Below, piece after piece: positions 9,121-18,034 of a DNA stretch of 64,000 nucleotides. The position numbers were made by a program, and so were the translations under genes. The notes under the pieces are model-generated. The model saw only the letters and a program-made list of their open reading frames with translations, did no database searches and was not told where the DNA came from. Origin of the DNA: Mycobacterium sp. 3519A (GTDB lineage Bacteria; Actinomycetota; Actinomycetes; Mycobacteriales; Mycobacteriaceae); NCBI RefSeq assembly GCF_900240945.1, contig NZ_OESG01000014.1:1842015-1906014 (forward strand). The letters run 5' to 3'. How positions within the stretch are numbered: position 1 is the first letter of the stretch; each line of letters starts with the position of its first letter.

Positions 9121-9750
9121 ATGCTAAACGTGACGGCAGCAGTCACTCCAAAAGGAGAACGTCGGCGGTACGCGCTGGTCAGCGCGGCCGCTGATCTGCT
9201 GTGCGAAGGTGGCTTCGACGCGGTCCGGCATCGCGCAGTGGCCCGCCGCGCGGGGCTGCCGTTGGCGTCGACGACGTACTACTTCTCCTCGCTCGAGGAC
9301 CTCATCACCAAGGCGGTCGAACACGCCGGCGCCCGTGAGGCCGAACAATTGCGCGCCAGGGTCTCCGCGTTATCGCGGCGGCGTCGGGGCGCCGAGTCGA
9401 CGGCCGACGTGTTGGTGGACCTGTTGGTCGGTGAAGCCAACGGGCTGCGGGTCACCGAACAGTTGATCTCCCGCTATGAGCGGTACATCGCGTGTGCGCG
9501 CCAACCCGGGTTGCGGGAGATCGAACGCCGCATCCTGCAGCAGCGCACCGACGCGGTGGTCGAAGTCGTCGAGCGGTCCGGTCGCTCGGTGCGCGCGGAA
9601 CTGCTCACCGCACTGGTGTGCGCCGTCGACGGAGCGGTGGTGGCCGCGCTGGTCGGCGACGGCGACGGCCCGCGTGCGACGGCTCGGGCGACCTTGATCG
9701 ATGTGATCGACGTGCTCGCGCCGATCGATGAAAGAGTGGCACCAGTCTGA
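9121..9750 (+). CDS. TetR family regulator
   Basis: A 209-residue TetR-type protein with a DNA-binding domain at about residues 12-60: RRYALVSAAADLL, then HRAVARRAGLP and a TTYYFSSLEDLI recognition segment. ATG 9121 is taken as the start, but GTG 9130 is a possible alternative; neither has a strong Shine-Dalgarno sequence. The next gene, an amino-acid permease, begins 15 bp after its stop in the same direction, so the regulator probably controls that permease. The ligand is unknown. Confidence 0.88.
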   Translation: MLNVTAAVTPKGERRRYALVSAAADLLCEGGFDAVRHRAVARRAGLPLASTTYYFSSLEDLITKAVEHAGAREAEQLRARVSALSRRRRGAESTADVLVDLLVGEANGLRVTEQLISRYERYIACARQPGLREIERRILQQRTDAVVEVVERSGRSVRAELLTALVCAVDGAVVAALVGDGDGPRATARATLIDVIDVLAPIDERVAPV

Positions 9751-9765
9751 TCGGAGGACAGGGCA

Positions 9766-11190
9766 ATGACCACGCCGGCGACCGTTGAGGAGCAACCACA
9801 ACTGCGGCGAGTCATGGGCCCAGGACTGCTGCTGTTGTTCGTCGTCGGTGACATCCTCGGCACCGGCGTGTACGCGCTCACCGGCGACGTCGCGGGCGAA
9901 GTCGGTGGGGCGGCGTGGATTCCGTTCCTCGTCGCGTTCGTGATCGCCACCATCACCGCGTTCAGCTACCTGGAGCTGGTCACCAAGTATCCGCAGGCGG
10001 CGGGCGCAGCACTGTACGCGCACAAGGCTTTTGGCGTGCAGTTCGTGACCTTCCTGGTGGCGTTCGTGGTGATGTGTTCCGGCATCACGTCGGCCTCCAC
10101 CGCGTCGCGGTTCTTCGCGGCGAACTTCGAGACGGCGTTCGATCTGGACTGGGGCAAGGTCGGGATCGTCACCGTCGCCCTGCTGTTCATGGCGCTGCTC
10201 GCGCTGGTCAACCTGCGCGGTGTCGGGGAGAGCGTGAAACTCAATGTGGCACTGACGATCATCGAGATCACCGGCTTGCTGCTGGTGATCCTCGTCGGCT
10301 TGTGGGCGTTCACATCGAGCAGCGACGTCGACTTCTCCCGCGTCGTCGCGTTCGAAACGGCGTCGGACAAGAACGTTTTCCTCGCCGTCACCACCGCGAC
10401 GTCGCTGGCGTTCTTCGCGATGGTCGGCTTCGAGGACTCGGTGAACATGGCTGAGGAGACCAAGGATCCGGTCCGAGTCTTCCCGAAGGTGTTGTTGTCG
10501 GGACTGTCGATCGCCGGTGTCGTGTACGTGATGGTGGCCATTGTCGCGGTGGCGCTGGTGCCCGTCGGTGTGCTCGAGGCCAGTGACACGCCGCTGGTCG
10601 AGGTGGTCAAGGCCGGTGCGCCGGGGCTGCCGATCGAGGACATCCTGCCGTTCATATCGATGTTCGCAGTGTCGAATACGGCGCTGATCAACATGTTGAT
10701 GGCCAGCAGGCTGATCTACGGCATGGCCCGCCAGCATGTGTTGCCGCCGTTGTTGGGCGCGGTGCACCCGCGACGGCTCACCCCCTGGGTGGCGATCGTG
10801 TTCACCACACTGATCGCGTTCGGCTTGATCTTCTACGTGACGGCGTTCGCGAACAGCAGTGCGATCGCGGTGCTCGGTGGTACCACGTCGCTGCTGTTGC
10901 TGGCGGTGTTCGCGATGGTCAACGTCGCGGTTCTGGTGCTGCGCCGCGACGTTCGCGAAGGGGGCGGGCACTTCAAGACGCCAACTGCGCTGCCGGTGAT
11001 CGGCTGTATCACCTCGCTGTATCTGGTGACGCCGCTGTCGGGCAGGCCCGCCCAGCAGTACGTGCTGGCACTGATCCTCGTCGGGATCGGCATCGTGTTG
11101 TTCTTCGTGACGATGGCGATCAACCGTCGACTCGGCATCCGCGACGCGGGGATCACCGACCCGACGCATCTGGGTGCCCCACCGGATTAG
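9766..11190 (+). CDS. APC family amino acid permease
   Basis: A 474-residue integral membrane protein with about 12 hydrophobic segments, belonging to the amino acid-polyamine-organocation superfamily. The first helix carries GDILGTGVYALTG (about residues 28-40), the substrate/cation-binding glycine-rich region of the family. It presumably imports or exchanges an amino acid or amine. The start ATG 9766 follows CGGAGGACA. The stop TAG overlaps the stop of the convergent DUF429 gene (TTAG 11187-11190). Confidence 0.9.
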   Translation: MTTPATVEEQPQLRRVMGPGLLLLFVVGDILGTGVYALTGDVAGEVGGAAWIPFLVAFVIATITAFSYLELVTKYPQAAGAALYAHKAFGVQFVTFLVAFVVMCSGITSASTASRFFAANFETAFDLDWGKVGIVTVALLFMALLALVNLRGVGESVKLNVALTIIEITGLLLVILVGLWAFTSSSDVDFSRVVAFETASDKNVFLAVTTATSLAFFAMVGFEDSVNMAEETKDPVRVFPKVLLSGLSIAGVVYVMVAIVAVALVPVGVLEASDTPLVEVVKAGAPGLPIEDILPFISMFAVSNTALINMLMASRLIYGMARQHVLPPLLGAVHPRRLTPWVAIVFTTLIAFGLIFYVTAFANSSAIAVLGGTTSLLLLAVFAMVNVAVLVLRRDVREGGGHFKTPTALPVIGCITSLYLVTPLSGRPAQQYVLALILVGIGIVLFFVTMAINRRLGIRDAGITDPTHLGAPPD

Positions 11191-12029
11191 CGCAGCGCCT
11201 CGCGAATCGCGTTGAGTTCCTTCTGCGCGTCGCCGAGCAGTTCCATCGCACGGATCAGCCTGCTCTCCAGGGAGGACCGGCTGGTGCGGCGGTCGGGCGT
11301 CGGCTTGGCGGGTGCGGACAGCGTCGGCGTGACGATGTAGCCCGTCTCGTAGTCGCCGTAGATGGTGACGTCCTCCGGACGGTGGTACCAGTACGACGCG
11401 ACGTAGGCGGCGATGACCGCGTCGACGGCGTCCTCGTCCCTGTCGAGTTGGCTCGGCTTGGTGGCGGCCTCGACCCGCCTGCGCAGTTCGACCCATGCCA
11501 CGCTGCGGTTCGCCCGCAGTCGCGGTGTCTCGTTGTCGAGTCCCTCGATCAGCGTCATCAACTTGAGCAGCTCGCGTTGGCGATCGCCGAACGCGCCCTT
11601 CTTGTACTTCAGCGTCTTCTCCAGCCCGAACAACACCACCGTCGCCGGATGCGGGTAGACCTCGATGGCCCGCCTGGTCGAGGACGACGCGGGATCCATG
11701 TCGAGCCCGAGCGTGTTTGCCAGCACCGCCGCGCGCGGCGGGTTGAACAGCGGGTTGGTGGTGTTCGCCGGATACGCGCCCGCATCGAACTTGCCGAAGT
11801 CCTTGTTGTACGCCGTCTCGGCGGGCCGGTATCCGGTGGGGTTGTTGACGATCAGCGGGGCGTCGATGCCGACCAGGCAATCCTCGCCGGTGAACGGGGT
11901 GACGGCGTCGATGATGCTGGCGTCGTCCAGTGCGATACCCACGTGCAGCAGGCGGCCGCCTGCATCGATGGCGGCCACGCCGGTCTGCTTCTTTTCACCC
12001 CACGCAAGATCGAGCCCAACGAAGTACAT
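11187..12029 (-). CDS. DUF429 family protein (Rv0776c-like)
   Basis: A 280-residue cytosolic protein that begins MYFVGLDLAWGEKKQTGVAA, the RNase H-like first strand with a conserved aspartate that defines DUF429. VGIDAPLIV near residues 62-70 supplies a second conserved acidic position. The family is predicted to have a nuclease-like fold, but no activity is established. The start ATG 12029 is chosen because it sits exactly at the conserved N-terminus; an earlier in-frame codon at 12143 would overlap purB. It is divergent from purB with only 40 bp between. Confidence 0.85.
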   Translation of the reverse strand: MYFVGLDLAWGEKKQTGVAAIDAGGRLLHVGIALDDASIIDAVTPFTGEDCLVGIDAPLIVNNPTGYRPAETAYNKDFGKFDAGAYPANTTNPLFNPPRAAVLANTLGLDMDPASSSTRRAIEVYPHPATVVLFGLEKTLKYKKGAFGDRQRELLKLMTLIEGLDNETPRLRANRSVAWVELRRRVEAATKPSQLDRDEDAVDAVIAAYVASYWYHRPEDVTIYGDYETGYIVTPTLSAPAKPTPDRRTSRSSLESRLIRAMELLGDAQKELNAIREALR

Positions 12030-12055
12030 GCGCCTAGCCTGCCTTACCCGCGCCG

Positions 12056-12061
12056 TAAGCT
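12056..12061 (+). promoter_or_regulatory. -10 hexamer for leaderless purB
   Basis: TAAGCT lies 8 nt before GTG 12070. No ribosome-binding site is present, so purB is predicted to be leaderless. Confidence 0.6.
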
Positions 12062-12069
12062 GTCTGTCT

Positions 12070-13488
12070 GTGACGATCCCTGATGTGCTGGCCAACCGGT
12101 ATGCCAGCGACGAGATGGTGGCGATCTGGTCACCGGAGGCCAAGGTGGTCGCCGAACGCCGGCTGTGGCTGGCGGTGCTGCGGGCGCAGGCAGCGCTCGG
12201 CGTCGACGTGCCCGCGGGCGTGGTGGAGGACTACGAACGGGTGCTCGACGACGTCGACCTGTCGTCCATCGCGGCGCGCGAGCGGGTGCTGCGCCACGAC
12301 GTCAAGGCGCGCATCGAGGAGTTCAACGCGTTGGCGGGGCACGAACACGTGCACAAGGGCATGACCTCTCGGGACCTCACCGAGAACGTCGAGCAGTTGC
12401 AGATCCGCCGGTCGCTCGAATTGGTGCACGCCCACGGTGTCGCGGTGGTGGCGCGACTGGCCGAGCGTGCGATCAGCTACCGCGATCTGGTGATGGCGGG
12501 ACGCAGCCACAACGTCGCCGCGCAGGCCACCACGTTGGGCAAGCGGTTCGCGTCGGCGGCCGAGGAGATGCTGTTGGCGCTCGAGCGGTTGCGGACACTG
12601 ATCGACCGGTATCCGCTGCGCGGCATCAAGGGCCCGATGGGCACCGCGCAGGACATGCTCGACCTGTTCTCCGGCGACACCGGGCGGTTGGCCGAGCTCG
12701 AGCGTCGCGTCGCCGAATTCCTGGGATTCACAAACATTTTCACCAGCGTCGGGCAGGTCTATCCGCGGTCGCTGGACCACGACGTGGTGTCCGCCCTGGT
12801 GCAGGTGGGGGCCGGGCCGTCGTCGCTGGCGCACACCATCCGGTTGATGGCAGGCCACGAACTGGTGACCGAGGGCTTCGCGCCCGGGCAGGTCGGCTCG
12901 TCGGCGATGCCGCACAAGATGAACACCAGGTCCTGCGAGCGGGTCAACGGGTTGCAGGTGGTGCTGCGCGGCTACGCGTCGATGGCCGCCGAGTTGGCGG
13001 GCGCGCAGTGGAACGAGGGCGACGTGTTCTGCTCGGTGGTGCGACGCGTCGCGCTGCCTGACGCGTTCTTCGCGATCGACGGCCAGATCGAGACGTTCCT
13101 GACGGTGCTCGACGAGTTCGGCGCCTATCCCGCGGTGATCCAGCGCGAACTCGACCGGTACCTGCCGTTCCTGGCGACCACGCGGATCCTGATCGCTGCG
13201 GTGCGCGCGGGGATGGGCCGCGAGGCCGCACACGAGGTGATCAAGGAGCACGCCGTCGCGGTGGCGTTGGCGATGCGCGAGAAGGGTTTGGAGCCCGACC
13301 TTTTGGACCGGTTGGCCGCCGATCCTCGGCTGCCGCTGGACCGGGTCGCACTCGACGCCGCGCTGGCCGACAAGCAGGCGTTCACCGGCGCCGCGGGCGA
13401 TCAGGTGGACAGGGTGGTGGACGCGGTCGACGACCTGGTGGGCCGGTATCCCGAGGCGGCGAAGTACACCTCGGGCGCGATCCTGTGA
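12070..13488 (+). CDS. purB: adenylosuccinate lyase (PurB)
   Basis: Cleaves SAICAR to AICAR plus fumarate, and adenylosuccinate to AMP plus fumarate, so it acts twice in purine synthesis. It has 472 residues, the normal mycobacterial length. Family features include the N-terminal [17 protein letters not shown], the H/T region [15 protein letters not shown] (about 96-110) and the fumarase-superfamily signature [10 protein letters not shown] at about 277-286. GTG 12070 is chosen over upstream in-frame starts because those overlap the opposite-strand DUF429 gene and because of the -10 hexamer 8 nt before it. The last bases overlap the P450 start (GTGA). Confidence 0.97.
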   Translation: MTIPDVLANRYASDEMVAIWSPEAKVVAERRLWLAVLRAQAALGVDVPAGVVEDYERVLDDVDLSSIAARERVLRHDVKARIEEFNALAGHEHVHKGMTSRDLTENVEQLQIRRSLELVHAHGVAVVARLAERAISYRDLVMAGRSHNVAAQATTLGKRFASAAEEMLLALERLRTLIDRYPLRGIKGPMGTAQDMLDLFSGDTGRLAELERRVAEFLGFTNIFTSVGQVYPRSLDHDVVSALVQVGAGPSSLAHTIRLMAGHELVTEGFAPGQVGSSAMPHKMNTRSCERVNGLQVVLRGYASMAAELAGAQWNEGDVFCSVVRRVALPDAFFAIDGQIETFLTVLDEFGAYPAVIQRELDRYLPFLATTRILIAAVRAGMGREAAHEVIKEHAVAVALAMREKGLEPDLLDRLAADPRLPLDRVALDAALADKQAFTGAAGDQVDRVVDAVDDLVGRYPEAAKYTSGAIL

Positions 13489-14696
13489 GTTCGGGGTTGT
13501 CGCAGATCGACTTCACCGATCTGGACAACTTCGCCTCCGGGTTTCCGCATGAGCTGTTCGCGGTGCATCGGCGCGAGGCGCCGGTGTACTGGCACCCGCC
13601 CACCGAGCACACGCCGGACGGCGAGGGCTTCTGGTCGGTGGCCACGCACGCGGAAACGCTTGCAGTGTTTCGTGATCCAGCGACTTTTTCGTCCGTCACC
13701 GGAGGGTCACGGCCATACGGTGGCACGCTGTTGCAGGATCTGTCGATCGCCGGCCAGGTCTTGAACATGATGGACGATCCGCGGCATTCGGAGATCCGCC
13801 GATTGGTCAGTTCGGGCCTGACGCCGCGGATGATCGCCAGGGTGGAAGACGATCTGCGGGTGCGGGCGCGTCGCCTGCTGGACGCGGTGGTCGGCGGCGA
13901 GCCCTTCGACTTCCTGGTCGAGATCGCTGCTGAACTCCCGATGCAGATGATCTGCATTCTGCTGGGAATTCCTGAGTCCGAACGACATTGGCTGTTCGAG
14001 GCGATCGAACCGCAGTTCGACTTCGGCGGCGCGCGTAAAGCGTCGGTGGGGCAGATGTCGGCGGAGGACACCGGGTCGCGGATGTACGCCTACGGCCAGG
14101 AGTTGATTGCGGCCAAGCGGGCTTCGCCGACCGACGACATGCTGTCGGTGGTCGCCAACTCCGATGCGAGCGACCTCGAGGTGTACCTGTTCTTCAGCCT
14201 GCTGTTCAGCGCGGGCGCGGAGACGACCCGCAACGCCGTCGCGGGTGGGCTGCTGGCGTTGGCCGAGCATCCTGCTCAATTGGCTTTGCTGCGTTCGGAT
14301 TTGGCGCTGTTGTCCTCTGCGATCGAGGAGATGGTGCGCTGGACGTCCCCGTCGCCGTCGAAGCGGCGCACTGCCACCCGCGACGTCGAGTTGGCCCGCT
14401 GCCGCATCGAGGCCGGGCAGAAGGTACAGGTGTGGGAGGGTTCGGCGAACCGCGACTCGTTGGTGTTCGCCGATGCGGACACGTTCGATATCGCGCGGAA
14501 ACCCAATCCGCATCTGGGTTTTGGGCATGGCGTGCACTACTGCCTTGGTGCCAATCTGGCGCGCCTCGAACTGCGGGTGCTGTTCGAGGAACTGCTGGGC
14601 AGGTTCTCGTCGGTGCAGGTGGTCAAGCCGGTGGAGTGGACACGCAGCAACCGGCACACCGGAATCCGACATCTGGTGGTCGAACTGCGCCCGTGA
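13485..14696 (+). CDS. cytochrome P450 (CYP126-like)
   Basis: A 403-residue soluble bacterial P450. The oxygen-binding I-helix reads SAGAETTRN (about 240-248) and the heme-ligand loop [10 protein letters not shown] puts the cysteine at residue 353. In M. tuberculosis cyp126 sits directly after purB, and this gene keeps that place, so CYP126 family membership is likely; the natural substrate is unknown. It needs ferredoxin and reductase partners not encoded here. GTG 13485 overlaps the purB stop and its own TGA overlaps the next gene, giving a coupled purB-cyp-transporter unit. Confidence 0.92.
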   Translation: MSSGLSQIDFTDLDNFASGFPHELFAVHRREAPVYWHPPTEHTPDGEGFWSVATHAETLAVFRDPATFSSVTGGSRPYGGTLLQDLSIAGQVLNMMDDPRHSEIRRLVSSGLTPRMIARVEDDLRVRARRLLDAVVGGEPFDFLVEIAAELPMQMICILLGIPESERHWLFEAIEPQFDFGGARKASVGQMSAEDTGSRMYAYGQELIAAKRASPTDDMLSVVANSDASDLEVYLFFSLLFSAGAETTRNAVAGGLLALAEHPAQLALLRSDLALLSSAIEEMVRWTSPSPSKRRTATRDVELARCRIEAGQKVQVWEGSANRDSLVFADADTFDIARKPNPHLGFGHGVHYCLGANLARLELRVLFEELLGRFSSVQVVKPVEWTRSNRHTGIRHLVVELRP

Positions 14697-15607
14697 AACC
14701 GGACACGTTTGCGGCGGTGATGGCGACCGGGATCGTGTCGATCGCGGCGTCCGACCACGGTTTCGACGTCGTCAGCGACGTGTTGATCGTGTTGGCCGCC
14801 GTGGCGTTGCCGGTGCTGATCGTGGCGGCCGCGAGTGCCTGGCGACGCGACTCGTGGGCGGTGACGGATCTCGATGTGGCGATTCCGCTGTGCACGTACA
14901 TCGCCGCGTGCGCGGTGGTCGCGGCGCGACTGGCTGAGCACCGAATAGTGCTGTGGGTGCTGGCCGGAATGGCGTTGCAGGGCTGGCTTTCGTTGGCGCC
15001 GGTGATGGCACGCCGAATGTGGCGCGAACGCTCCGGCTTGCGTGATCGCGCGCACGGCGGCTGGGAGCTGGTCAGCGTCGCGACATCCGGGTTGGCCATC
15101 CTGATGGCGGATCTGAAGTTCGTGTTTTCTGCCGTGTTGTTCTGGGCTGTCGCGATCTTCGTCTACGTGATGATGACGAGCCTGGTGGTGCGGCGCGCGC
15201 TGCGTGCGGCGATGCCGCCGGATGTGGCCCAGCCGCACATCTGGATTCTGATGGGCGGTGCGGCGATCGCGACGTTGGCGGGCGATCACATTCACAGGGC
15301 GGGCCTGACCGCGGTGTGGCCGGTGACGGTGGTGACGTGGATCGTGGCCACCGCCTGGATCCCCGTGCTGATTTACGTGTGTCTCAAGCGCCGCATCGGA
15401 CTGGGGTGGGCTGCGGTGTTCCCGCTGGGGATGTATTCGTCGGCGACGTATGCCACCGCCGTCGAAACCGGTTGGCACTGGCTGACAATCGTGTCGCTGG
15501 TGTTCTTCTGGATCGCGCTTGCGGCGTGGCTCATCGTCGGGACCGACGCGCTGCTTCGATTTCGGCGAGCACGCGCTGCGGATACTCCGTCAGATCCAGC
15601 CACGTGA
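14693..15607 (+). CDS. TDT-type (TehA/Mae1/SLAC1-like) membrane transporter
   Basis: A 304-residue membrane protein with about 8-10 helices. It starts [18 protein letters not shown], and the late segment [14 protein letters not shown] is a hallmark of the tellurite-resistance/dicarboxylate transporter (SLAC1-like) family of anion channels and carriers. The start GTG 14693 overlaps the P450 stop (GTGA). The 3' end overlaps the convergent DUF559 gene by 77 bp (15531-15607), so both reading frames use the same DNA. The transported anion is not predictable. Confidence 0.8.
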   Translation: MKPDTFAAVMATGIVSIAASDHGFDVVSDVLIVLAAVALPVLIVAAASAWRRDSWAVTDLDVAIPLCTYIAACAVVAARLAEHRIVLWVLAGMALQGWLSLAPVMARRMWRERSGLRDRAHGGWELVSVATSGLAILMADLKFVFSAVLFWAVAIFVYVMMTSLVVRRALRAAMPPDVAQPHIWILMGGAAIATLAGDHIHRAGLTAVWPVTVVTWIVATAWIPVLIYVCLKRRIGLGWAAVFPLGMYSSATYATAVETGWHWLTIVSLVFFWIALAAWLIVGTDALLRFRRARAADTPSDPAT

Positions 15608-16397
15608 AGCGCAGCACCAGCCAGCCGAGCAGGATCAGCTTGTTCTGCCGTTCGCGGTCGATCTGGAAGTCCTCCCGGCTGTGGTGAAAGGCCCAGCCGT
15701 CGGTTTCGACGGCGATCTTCTCCGCCGGGAGTCCGACGTCGACCTTGTATCCGCCGACCGGATAGTTGGCCTTCCAGCCGGTGATGTTGTTGTCCCGCAA
15801 CAGCTTGATCAGCAGACGTTCGGCCGCGGAGCGGGCGCCGTCGGCGGCTGCAACGAGCAGTCGCCTCGCGGCAGGCGAACCGTAGCGGCCCTTGTTGCGC
15901 AGATGGGCTTTCCAGAGTTGCGGCAATTCGACATGGCGCTGCAGTGCGGAGTCCATCAGCTTCGCGCCGCCGCCGCGTCTGGCGGCGGCCTCGACGACGG
16001 TCAGCGGCAGCGCCGTGACGCGCAAGCCGTTGCGTTCGACGACGTCGCATGGGTCCAGATCCCGCCGCCTCAATCTGGTGCCGACGTGGCATCGGCTGTC
16101 GCCCCGACGGGGCACTGTCACCTCGACGACGTCAGGCGGGTACTTGGTCAGGTCGTGCCACCACGCCGCGGCCAAACCGCTCGCGACTGCTCGGTCCCCG
16201 TAGCCCCACACCGAGGCGCGGACACGTGCCCGGTCTGTGAACGGCCTGTCGTCGACGAAGTACACGCCCTGGGAACATCGCACCCAATGGCCGGCCGTTA
16301 TTCGCCGGTTGACAGCGTGCTTGCTCAGGCCCGCGGTGCGCGCTTGAGCCAATGTGATGACGCCGTCATGTCGGCGTAGGAAGTCATCGAGCACCAC
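15531..16397 (-). CDS. AbiEi-like N-terminus fused to DUF559 nuclease-like domain
   Basis: A 288-residue protein. The first ~60 residues (LRRHDGVITLAQARTAGLS, then a winged-helix-like segment ending WVRCSQGVYF) resemble the AbiEi antitoxin N-terminal domain. The C-terminal ~100 residues carry the DUF559 core with VDVGLPAEKIAVETDG and [17 protein letters not shown], a very-short-patch-repair/restriction-like endonuclease fold with acidic residues preserved. GTG 16397 is the start (GTG 16394 is equivalent). Genes of this type are common as singletons in actinobacteria; no toxin or methylase partner lies beside it. DNA cleavage is an inference. Confidence 0.78.
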   Translation of the reverse strand: MVLDDFLRRHDGVITLAQARTAGLSKHAVNRRITAGHWVRCSQGVYFVDDRPFTDRARVRASVWGYGDRAVASGLAAAWWHDLTKYPPDVVEVTVPRRGDSRCHVGTRLRRRDLDPCDVVERNGLRVTALPLTVVEAAARRGGGAKLMDSALQRHVELPQLWKAHLRNKGRYGSPAARRLLVAAADGARSAAERLLIKLLRDNNITGWKANYPVGGYKVDVGLPAEKIAVETDGWAFHHSREDFQIDRERQNKLILLGWLVLRFTWLDLTEYPQRVLAEIEAARRSRR

Positions 16398-16489
16398 TAT
16401 TGGACGGCAGTGACGGCCTGCCCGGTTCCACTCCCTGCGATTTCGGTGTGATCCGTCGCGGCGGGCGCGACCCACCACACCGAAATCGC

Positions 16490-17116
16490 TCAGTGGCGGA
16501 CGCGGCGGACCCGGACGCCGGCCGCCCGGAGTTCCAGCGCGGCCAGGCCGCGGATCGCGATGGGGTCGAGGTCCCGCCACGCGCCCACCGGATCGGGCGT
16601 GATCGCGGCGAGCTTGGCCAGCGGCCGGTTGGCCAGCGCCCGGAGGGCGAGCAACTGTTCGCCCGCCGCGGTCGACGACAGCGTGATTGCCGTCCACTTG
16701 CGGCGGAAGAACCGGATCCGCAGAAACAGCCAGGGCAGCGCGACGAACAGGATCGGCGGTGCGGCCACCGCGAGCGCCAGCACCCAGGCCAACCACGACG
16801 CCGTCGAATTCAAGCTGTGCCCGGCACCGGCGATGTCGAGCGCGGCCTGACTCGCCGCGCGCAGCGGCTTGGCGAGCGTATCGCCGATGAGCGGGAAGTC
16901 GTCGGTGCTGTCACCGGCCGAGTTGAGGTTGTCGGCGACCCCGTTGGCGCCGGTCTCGACCTGGCGACCGACTGCGGCGATCGCCGACACTGCGGAGTGC
17001 ACCGCCATCCCGACCAGCACCCACACGGTCGTCCAGGCGATCACCACCAAATCGCTGATCAACTGCCTGACCAGTCGCGTCGGTGTGGTGGCATAGGGCA
17101 CGTAACGGGACGTCAT
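16490..17116 (-). CDS. membrane protein (Rv0779c-like)
   Basis: A 208-residue protein with two clear hydrophobic segments (about residues 22-45 and 112-140) around a loop containing a possible amphipathic helix. Rv0779c of M. tuberculosis, a conserved transmembrane protein of the same size, occupies this place before purC. No function is known. ATG 17116 is chosen; an earlier in-frame start would overlap purC. It is divergent from purC with 30 bp between the start codons. Confidence 0.8.
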   Translation of the reverse strand: MTSRYVPYATTPTRLVRQLISDLVVIAWTTVWVLVGMAVHSAVSAIAAVGRQVETGANGVADNLNSAGDSTDDFPLIGDTLAKPLRAASQAALDIAGAGHSLNSTASWLAWVLALAVAAPPILFVALPWLFLRIRFFRRKWTAITLSSTAAGEQLLALRALANRPLAKLAAITPDPVGAWRDLDPIAIRGLAALELRAAGVRVRRVRH

Positions 17117-17134
17117 GAGGTTGATCCCAGCAGA

Positions 17135-17140
17135 TAGGCT
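17135..17140 (+). promoter_or_regulatory. -10 hexamer for leaderless purC
   Basis: TAGGCT lies 6 nt before ATG 17147 with no Shine-Dalgarno sequence, which fits a leaderless purC transcript. Confidence 0.6.
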
Positions 17141-17146
17141 GGCCCG

Positions 17147-18034
17147 ATGCGCCCGTCTCTGTCGGACTACGAACATCTGGCCAGCGGCAAGGTTCGCGAA
17201 CTGTACCGCGTCGACGACGAGACTCTGCTGTTCGTCGCCACCGACCGCATCTCCGCCTACGACTACATCCTGGACTCCGAGATACCCGACAAGGGCCGCA
17301 TCCTGACCGCGATGAGCGTCTTCTTCTTCGACTTCGTCTCGGCGCCCAACCACCTGGCGGGCCCGCCCGATGACGAGCGCATCCCGCAAGACGTCCTCGG
17401 CCGTGCCTTGGTGGTGCAGGAACTCGAGATGCTGCCGGTCGAGGCGGTGGCCCGCGGCTATCTGACCGGGTCCGGGCTGATCGACTACCAGAAGACCGGC
17501 AAGGTGTGCGGCATCGCGTTGCCGCCGGGGCTGACAGAGGCCAGCAAGTTCGCCCAGCCGTTGTTCACCCCGGCCACCAAAGCCGAACTGGGACAACACG
17601 ATGAGAACATTTCGTTCGACGACGTGATCGAGTTGGTGGGCGCGGTGCGGGCCAACCAGTTACGGGAGAAGACGTTGCAGACCTACATCCAGGGCGCCGA
17701 TCATGCGCTGACGAAAGGCATCATCGTCGCTGACACCAAATTCGAGTTCGGCGTCGACAAGCAAGGCAACCTGCGCCTTGCCGACGAGGTCTTCACCCCG
17801 GACTCCAGCAGGTACTGGCGCGCCGACTCGTACCAGGAGGGCGTCGTCCAGGAGAGTTTCGACAAGCAGTTCGTGCGCAACTGGCTCACCGGCCCTGAGT
17901 CCGGCTGGGACCGCAACGGCGACAAACCGCCGCCGCCGCTGCCACCCGACATCGTCGACGCCACCCGCGCCCGTTACATCGAGGCCTACGAACGCATTTC
18001 GGGCCGCAAATTCAGCGACTGGATCACACCATGA
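17147..18034 (+). CDS. purC: SAICAR synthetase (PurC)
   Basis: Phosphoribosylaminoimidazole-succinocarboxamide synthase: ATP-dependent addition of aspartate to CAIR. It has 295 residues, the length of the monofunctional actinobacterial enzyme. Visible motifs are [12 protein letters not shown] near residues 9-20, [11 protein letters not shown] near 29-39, ARGYLTGSG near 104-112 and [14 protein letters not shown] near 212-225. The start codon is fixed by the -10 hexamer 6 nt upstream. Its TGA overlaps the ATG of the oligopeptidase gene, so purC and ptrB are translationally coupled. Confidence 0.97.
   Translation: MRPSLSDYEHLASGKVRELYRVDDETLLFVATDRISAYDYILDSEIPDKGRILTAMSVFFFDFVSAPNHLAGPPDDERIPQDVLGRALVVQELEMLPVEAVARGYLTGSGLIDYQKTGKVCGIALPPGLTEASKFAQPLFTPATKAELGQHDENISFDDVIELVGAVRANQLREKTLQTYIQGADHALTKGIIVADTKFEFGVDKQGNLRLADEVFTPDSSRYWRADSYQEGVVQESFDKQFVRNWLTGPESGWDRNGDKPPPPLPPDIVDATRARYIEAYERISGRKFSDWITP

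Noticed and set aside
9370..11880. 836-residue open frame on the minus strand
   Set aside because: It runs antisense through a TetR gene, a permease and the DUF429 gene. Its composition is dominated by Arg, Gln, His and Asp, as expected of shadow frames in GC-rich DNA.
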